Assembly: GCA_017960905.1 (NCBI GenBank)
Contig: JAGCYH010000011.1
Coordinates: 62,001 to 126,000 of the forward strand
Source of the DNA: Bacteroidales bacterium
GTDB lineage: Bacteria > Bacteroidota > Bacteroidia > Bacteroidales > Marinilabiliaceae
DNA: 64,000 nt
Direction: 5' to 3'
A model generated the notes under the pieces. It was given only the letters and a program-made list of their open reading frames with translations. It was not told where the DNA came from and made no database searches. Numbering within the stretch: position 1 is the stretch's first letter; the number at the start of each line of letters is the position of its first letter. This document shows positions 58,768 to 64,000 of the stretch, piece by piece. A program made the translations under genes and the position numbers.

Positions 58768-59277
58768 CTATTTCGCACCATTGGTGCGAAATGATTTTGG
58801 CAAATGTTCGCTGAACGAGCCATCGGTGTAGAAGATGACGATGCGTTCAATCTCGGGCTTTGGTTCGTATACCGCCTTCACCTCATACTGAGCCTCGGCG
58901 ACACGGTCGTCCTGTTCCGATGGTTTACTCTTGGCATACGAATACGGCTTTGCGGCAGATTTCTTATTATCAGCACTTTGGCTCTGCTCGGCGGAATCGT
59001 TGCGAAGGCTTTCGCCTTCGCTCTCAACATGATAATTGGCGTCGAAGAGATTACCCATCTGTCCGGGTTCGACCACCATGTTGCCTTCGCCCTCTTCGAG
59101 CCAGCGGCCGCTGATTTCGGGAAATGCCATCTTTATCTTCTCAACGATAGCAGCAGTTACCGGTCGCTGTCCCTTTATAATCAGACTGACCAGAGTCTTC
59201 GACACATTGATACGAAACGCAAACTCAGTTTGCGTAAGTTTGTAATAATCAATGATATTAACCAATCGCTCGTTCAT
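58768..59277 (-). CDS. XRE-type helix-turn-helix regulator
   Basis: The 169-residue protein has an N-terminal HTH (LTQTEFAFRINVSKTLVSLIIKG, about 12-35) and a polar, partly disordered tail (SEQDDRVAEAQYEVK). An in-frame extension to 59448 encodes an unlikely Cys/Phe/Leu-rich segment; the ATG at 59277 is the start. The promoter just upstream carries an inverted TGTAAAT/ATTTACA that may be its own operator. Confidence 0.8.
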   Translation of the reverse strand: MNERLVNIIDYYKLTQTEFAFRINVSKTLVSLIIKGQRPVTAAIVEKIKMAFPEISGRWLEEGEGNMVVEPGQMGNLFDANYHVESEGESLRNDSAEQSQSADNKKSAAKPYSYAKSKPSEQDDRVAEAQYEVKAVYEPKPEIERIVIFYTDGSFSEHLPKSFRTNGAK

Positions 59278-59299
59278 GTTTACAGAAAAATGAAATATT

Positions 59300-59328
59300 T
59301 GTAAATGCAAATATACAACAAATTTACA
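59300..59328 (-). promoter_or_regulatory. Promoter and possible auto-operator of the XRE gene
   Basis: TATATTTG on the minus strand (complement of 59308-59315) lies between the arms TGTAAAT (59300-59306) and ATTTACA (59322-59328), 15 bases apart. Binding there would block the -7 region. Confidence 0.5.
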
Positions 59329-59509
59329 CACCGTCAACAAAAAACATAAAAAATATTTACAACTAATTTTAAGTAAAATTGATTTACAAAATAGACAAAG
59401 CACCAGTTTACACGATAAAGTAAACAGCTTTTTACAAAAGAGCACCACCTAATACCAAAAATATGTAAAAAACGCCAAAATTAGGGGTGAAATACGGAAA
59501 CCGGCCACA

Positions 59510-59740
59510 ACTGCAGTTATGAACAATTTATAATCATTAGCGTTGTATTTCCGTTGGAAATCAATGTTTTAGAGTTATCAACATCTGTTGATAACTATTT
59601 ATTTGCTTTTATTTGTTAAAATAAACCATACTCAGAAACACCCCATTAGAGGGCGGCATTAAAGCCGTAGTTGATATAACAAACATAAAATACTGGGTTT
59701 TAAGTAGTTATATATCATTTTTGCGAGTTATGAACAGCTT
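59510..59740. other. Candidate replication origin with DnaA-box-like 9-mers
   Basis: Four 9-mers TTATSAACA occur in 220 bases: TTATGAACA (59517-59525), TTATCAACA (59575-59583), its inverse TGTTGATAA (59586-59594) and TTATGAACA (59728-59736), each preceded by AG on its own strand except the inverted one. The flanks are very AT-rich, the gap is 940 bases long with no gene, and genes diverge from it. The boxes differ from TTATCCACA at one or two bases, while this DnaA has an Asn in its box-reading motif. No direct proof. Confidence 0.4.
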
Positions 59741-60037
59741 TTCGGATAAAACGGGCGAAAATATTAATCTATTTCTTTAGATAGAAATATATAAATTACT
59801 GAGTTTGTGTACTTTAAATATGTACATAATCAATTTTTACACATGTTTTTACACGCACAAAATAGCGTTTACATTACTGTTTTTAACATTTACAAAAGAA
59901 CCATTGTACCCCACCCTTGCAAATTGAGCAACAGATGTGATTTTTCTACTCGCCAAAATGCACCAAACAAACTATTAGGAAATGATGATTTCTATTTAAC
60001 AATAAATAATTGACGAAGAAGGCGGGGAAAAAGTGGA

Positions 60038-60179
60038 AAGTATAAAGTGGAAAGTATAAAGAGTAAAGTATAAAGTGTAAAGTATAAAGTGGAAAGTCAT
60101 TACTCAGTACTCATTACTCATTACTCATTACTCTTTACTCTATTAACATTACTCTCTACTCTCTACTCTTTACTCTAAA
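60038..60179. repeat. Simple-repeat tract of AAAGTATAAAGTGG and TTACTCATTACTC types
   Basis: A purine-rich half (60038-60099) and its roughly complementary TTACTC/CTCTTTACTC half (60100-60179) could fold back on each other. The same words occur at 47578-47611 and 54431-54470. TATATTTG at 60190-60197 follows as the -7 box of the next gene. Confidence 0.75.
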
Positions 60180-60216
60180 AAAAAATAGGTATATTTGTAG
60201 CAATTTACGCAATGTT

Positions 60217-61029
60217 ATGGAACGATTGACAATCTTAGGCACGGGCGCTGCTATGGTGACGAAGTGCTACAACACATGCTTCACTCTGTCGGACGAGACG
60301 GGCGAGTCGATACTTGTCGACGGTGGCGGCGGGAACGGCATTCTGCGCCAACTGGAATTGGCGCAGATAAAAATAGCGCAGATACGTGCCGCTTTCATCA
60401 CTCACATACATACCGACCATGTGCTCGGACTGATATGGGTTGTGCGCTACATCTGCCAGGAGATAAACAAAGACCGCTACGAGGGCAATTTCTGCATATA
60501 CGGCCACCAGCGGTCGCTCGACACCATACGCACCATCTGCATGCTGGTGCTGAAAGGCAAACTGACGGTGCACTTCGACAGTCGCATTCTGTTCGTGCCC
60601 GTCGCCGACGGGCACCGATGCGAGATACTGGGCCGTAAGTTCCTCTTTTTCGACATCTGCAGCCGCAAAGAATTGCAACACGGTTTCATCGCTACGCTCA
60701 AAAACGGCCGCCGGCTTGCCTTCCTGGGCGACGAGCCCATGCACGAAGAGAACTTCGAGACGATACGCGGGGCCGACATTGTGGTGCAGGAGGCCTATTG
60801 CGCCCACGCCGACGCCGAGGTGTTCAATCCGTACGCCAAGCACCATGGCACTGCCCTTCTGGCGTGCCAGAACGCGCAAAGAATAGGCGCAAAAATGACT
60901 GTGCTGGTGCACACCGAAGGGCGCACACTCGATACTCGGCGGCAACGCTACACCGCCGAAGGACGCACCGCATTCGACGGCGAGATATTTGTGCCCGATG
61001 ATTTGGAAATAATCGACCTCGACCGATGA
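60217..61029 (+). CDS. RNase Z-like MBL-fold hydrolase
   Basis: The 270-residue protein has the metallo-beta-lactamase metal motif THIHTDHVLG (HxHxDH), an N-terminal LGTGAA with VDGGGGNG, FLGDEP and the late His in VLVHTEG. It resembles RNase Z (tRNA 3' processing) but lacks a clear long exosite arm, so another hydrolase role is possible. The next gene starts within its stop codon (ATGA). Confidence 0.82.
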   Translation: MERLTILGTGAAMVTKCYNTCFTLSDETGESILVDGGGGNGILRQLELAQIKIAQIRAAFITHIHTDHVLGLIWVVRYICQEINKDRYEGNFCIYGHQRSLDTIRTICMLVLKGKLTVHFDSRILFVPVADGHRCEILGRKFLFFDICSRKELQHGFIATLKNGRRLAFLGDEPMHEENFETIRGADIVVQEAYCAHADAEVFNPYAKHHGTALLACQNAQRIGAKMTVLVHTEGRTLDTRRQRYTAEGRTAFDGEIFVPDDLEIIDLDR

Positions 61030-62645
61030 GTGTTTTTCACGAACTAATCATAAACGACAAGCAAACCGCTCTGCCAGAGCAGTTTACTTGTCCGTTTTGC
61101 TATGAGCCGAATCCGTTGGCAGTGGAAGCCGCAAGTGAGACTATGCGCTACATCGACCGTCGTGCCGAATGGCGCGACGAGCTCCGAAGCGGCAAGATGT
61201 TCGGTGTACTGGTTGTGCACAATGCAGAAGGCGCGTTGGGCTATTTAGCGGCCTTCTCTGGCAATATCGACGGGCGCAACGACCACGAGTACTTTGTGCC
61301 GCCAATATACGACTGTCAGGCCCCTGACGGCTATTTCAAGACCGAAGAGAGGCGATTGACAGACATCAACCATGAGATAGAAGCTCTGACGCAATCGGAG
61401 AGGTATGTTCGTGGTATGGAAACATACCACGAACTAGTGCAAGCCGGCCAAAATGAGATTGGCGCCTCGAGAGAGGCGCTCAAAAGACACAAGCAGGAAC
61501 GTGACGCACTGCGAGCAAACGGCATCGGCGAGGCCGAAGAACAAGAGCTGATACGCCAGAGCCAGTTTGAAAAAGCCGAGCATAAACGCTTGGAGCGCAA
61601 ATGGCAAGAGAGAATCAACAAAGCACGCGAAACGACAGAATGTCTCGTAGCGGAAATAAACGAGCTGAAAGAGATGCGACGGCAGAAGTCGGCCGAACTT
61701 CAGTCGTGGCTATTCGAACAATACAGAATACGCAATGCGCGAGGGGAAGAAAAGACTGTGAATGAGATATTTGCAGAGTCGCGAGGTACTGTGCCGCCTG
61801 GCGGCACGGGCGAGTGCGCGGCGCCAAAACTGCTTCAATACGCCTATCTCAACCATTACGAGCCAGTGGCTATGGCCGAATTCTGGTGGGGCGACTCACC
61901 TGCGGGCGAAGTGCGCCGCCACGGGCATTTCTACCCTGCTTGCCACAACAAATGCGAGCCATTGCTCAACTTCATGCTGCAAGGACTCAACGTAGAGCCC
62001 AACCGACTGACTGAGAGCAGCAACAGACCGTTAGAGATAGTTTACGAAGACGAATGGATAGTGGCTGTCAACAAACCGGCTGGTTTGTTGTCGGTGCCAG
62101 GGCGCGAAGCAGCCGACTCGGTTTACAGCCGTATGCGCATGCTCTATCCCGAAGCCACCGGACCGCTCGTGGTGCACCGCCTCGACATGGCCACGTCGGG
62201 CGTGTTTCTTATTGCCAAGACCAAAGAGGTGCACGCAGCATTGCAGCGGCAGTTTGAGCAGCGCAAAGTGCAAAAACGATACATAGCCATAGTCAACGGT
62301 CGTCCGACGCACGACGAAGGCACAATAGACATTCCAATCCGTCTGAACCCCGATGACCGTCCGCGACAAATAGTCGATTACGAAAACGGCAAGTCGGCGC
62401 AGACGCATTATAAAGTATTGTCGACCGACGGAAAAACATCGCGCATTGAGTTCTGTCCGCTTACCGGACGAACACACCAGATACGTCTTCATGCAGCGCA
62501 CGAAGACGGTTTAAACTGCTATATACTAGGCGATAATCTGTACGGAAAACAAGGCGAACGGCTATTATTACACGCCGAAAGCATACTATTCGCGCATCCA
62601 ATCACCAAAAAAACGGTGAAAATAGAGGCGAAATGTAAATTCTGA
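61026..62645 (+). CDS. RluA-family pseudouridine synthase with long N-terminal domain
   Basis: The 539-residue protein has about 330 extra N-terminal residues, of which about 110-235 are coiled coil (REALKRHKQERDALRANGIG, KWQERINKARETTECLVAEI), with cysteines near the start (FTCPFCYEPNP). The C-terminal domain from about 335 has the synthase motifs WIVAVNKPAGLLSVPGR, VVHRLDMATSGVFLIAK with the active Asp, and LTGRTHQIRLHAA. This long type is common in Bacteroidota. It overlaps the MBL gene by four bases. Confidence 0.92.
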   Translation: MSVFHELIINDKQTALPEQFTCPFCYEPNPLAVEAASETMRYIDRRAEWRDELRSGKMFGVLVVHNAEGALGYLAAFSGNIDGRNDHEYFVPPIYDCQAPDGYFKTEERRLTDINHEIEALTQSERYVRGMETYHELVQAGQNEIGASREALKRHKQERDALRANGIGEAEEQELIRQSQFEKAEHKRLERKWQERINKARETTECLVAEINELKEMRRQKSAELQSWLFEQYRIRNARGEEKTVNEIFAESRGTVPPGGTGECAAPKLLQYAYLNHYEPVAMAEFWWGDSPAGEVRRHGHFYPACHNKCEPLLNFMLQGLNVEPNRLTESSNRPLEIVYEDEWIVAVNKPAGLLSVPGREAADSVYSRMRMLYPEATGPLVVHRLDMATSGVFLIAKTKEVHAALQRQFEQRKVQKRYIAIVNGRPTHDEGTIDIPIRLNPDDRPRQIVDYENGKSAQTHYKVLSTDGKTSRIEFCPLTGRTHQIRLHAAHEDGLNCYILGDNLYGKQGERLLLHAESILFAHPITKKTVKIEAKCKF

Positions 62646-62900
62646 CCGTTTTTAGCGGTACATTTGTTTACATATATACGAAAAGTGTCGGAAAAAGTGT
62701 CGTTCGGATTACAAAAAGATTACAAGATATTCGAAAAATTTACCAAAACACATTCAAAAGGCAAAAAAACTCATTATTATACGTTTGAAATCTGCGAATA
62801 GTTATATTTATTTTTCAAACTAAAAATCTTCGCATAAAATGTAACTTAAATTTACACAATAAGTAAAAGGGGCTGATTTACATTTTTACAATATTGCTAA
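62646..62900. other. Short AT-rich intergenic region
   Basis: No ORF, hairpin terminator or promoter is convincing. Several TTTACA words are present, as elsewhere near here. Confidence 0.4.
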
Positions 62901-64000
62901 TCAGCGAATAACCTTTTTACAAAGGATAAGAGCATGCCGGTCGTCGGAAAGTGTAGTGGCAAAAATGTAGTCGTCGCCACCTTCGGAAAGTTTTAATTTA
63001 GAGCGTAAAACATCTGTTCGCAATGGAAAATTGCGAACAGACAAGTTTGCTTTTTTGAGTTTACTGATGCCTGCAGGGAGTGAATTCTTTCCAAGTCCGC
63101 CAAAATCAACCACTTCGAACACTCGTCCGGGGAAATCTTTCACAAGCGTATCGCTTGTGTAAAGATGGCTGTTGCGGTGCAGTTTACAAAGTCCGAAACG
63201 CAGGCCGCCACATCTGAAAGCGCCCGCTTTCAGAATGGCTGCGTTGGGCTCGTAAAGATAGCGGCACACAGCTGTGGCCAAGTCGGCCACAGCACTGCGC
63301 TCTTCGCTATAGCGAAATGTGAACGACTCTACCCTGCTGTCGGTCAGCAAGTTGACCGCCGTTATCGCAGTCTCTTCGTCGCCCCGACGAAGCAGAGCGA
63401 CAATCTCTTTGCACTCGTTGCCTACGGCAACGATGTGAACAGCCGCCACATGTCGGATGCTCGACAGCAGTTCGCTTAGGTCGAGCATGGGCGACAACTT
63501 AGCTACCACAGTGCTGGCCTTAGCAAGAAGTTCGGGCGCCAAAACCGTAAGGTCGGGCGTACAATCGGACAGGCGCACGCATTTAGCGCCCGCCGCACTG
63601 CGGCGGGCCGGGTCGATGTATATGCAGTCGGCATGCTGCATCTGACAAAGATACTCAGTGGCATCGGCACAGATGATAGTGGCATCGGGCAAGCCCCACC
63701 GCGGCATGTTATTGGCGGCAATTGCCGCCAATTCGCTTTGCTGCTCGACGTATGTGGCCGACTGAAACTTCGGTGCCATAAAGGCGAAATCGACACCGAA
63801 ACCGCCAGTAAGGTCAACCAGCGCGTCGCCGCCTACAAGCGAAGCCTTGTAGCGCGCCGTAGCCTCCGATGAGCATTGCTCTACCGACAGATGGCGCGGA
63901 AAGACAACACCGTCAGCTGCAGCCAGCGATGGCGCTTTACGCGCCATCTGCTGCCGGCCTTCTATCTGACGAAGAACAAGGTCGTTGCGCACGCCAGCAT
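62901..64000 (-). CDS. Class I SAM methyltransferase (THUMP-like), 5' end outside window
   Basis: The frame is open past 63992 to the window edge, so the N-terminus is missing (family members start about 30-40 residues earlier). The visible part has a SAM loop DLTGGFGVDFAFM, an acidic second strand, the YIDPARR motif and a C-terminal region with GGLGKNSLPAGISKLKKANLSVRNFP, like Bacteroidota THUMP-domain methyltransferases. The likely substrate is RNA. A GTG at 63992 is probably not the real start. Confidence 0.85.
   Translation of the reverse strand, partial: AGVRNDLVLRQIEGRQQMARKAPSLAAADGVVFPRHLSVEQCSSEATARYKASLVGGDALVDLTGGFGVDFAFMAPKFQSATYVEQQSELAAIAANNMPRWGLPDATIICADATEYLCQMQHADCIYIDPARRSAAGAKCVRLSDCTPDLTVLAPELLAKASTVVAKLSPMLDLSELLSSIRHVAAVHIVAVGNECKEIVALLRRGDEETAITAVNLLTDSRVESFTFRYSEERSAVADLATAVCRYLYEPNAAILKAGAFRCGGLRFGLCKLHRNSHLYTSDTLVKDFPGRVFEVVDFGGLGKNSLPAGISKLKKANLSVRNFPLRTDVLRSKLKLSEGGDDYIFATTLSDDRHALILCKKVIR

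Overview
The window is chromosomal DNA of a member of the Bacteroidota, most likely order Bacteroidales. The evidence is the promoter grammar (TTTG, about 19 bases, TAnnTTTG), the lack of Shine-Dalgarno sites, Bacteroidota-restricted families (DUF4295, DUF4105, DUF6913-like, FISUMP/lectin-like), the gyrA-TPR pair, and housekeeping genes of matching type. No rRNA, tRNA, integrase, transposase or CRISPR array was recognised.

Layout. 1-6.3 kb: end of a radical SAM gene, then a complete trp leader (promoter, WWW leader peptide, attenuator) and trpEGDCFA; trpB is absent. 6.3-22.5 kb: an accessory island. It holds three AAA-type ATPase genes, each preceded by tandem repeats; a Big2 lipoprotein; a WYL regulator; a Z1-type helicase with a probable -1 frameshift extension carrying an EF-Tu domain-2 fold; an EVE plus PD-(D/E)XK nuclease; an amidoligase with a class II glutamine amidotransferase; and a structured non-coding RNA. 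Three genes of the island share an almost identical palindrome-promoter module, which suggests one regulon. 22.5-41.6 kb: mostly core genes (rpmB, rpmG, DUF4295, amidase, dnaA, a ferredoxin-type membrane protein, ECF sigma/anti-sigma, ligA, aroE, TPR proteins, sulfatase, patatin, IMPACT family).

41.7-43.35 kb is a gene-poor stretch with a second copy of the structured RNA (minus strand), two related small RNAs and dispersed intergenic repeats. 43.3-59.3 kb: TPR-gyrA, two transporters or envelope proteins, a pseudouridine synthase, a serine hydrolase, DUF4105, pyrD-pyrK and an XRE regulator. 59.28-60.2 kb is an AT-rich gap between divergent genes with four DnaA-box-like 9-mers, a candidate replication origin. 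The window ends with an MBL hydrolase, an RluA-type synthase and a truncated methyltransferase.

The most unusual content is in the 6.3-22.5 kb island and in the RNA elements at 10.93-11.22, 42.2-42.6 and 43.2 kb. All functional statements rest on motif recognition by eye; no database search was possible.
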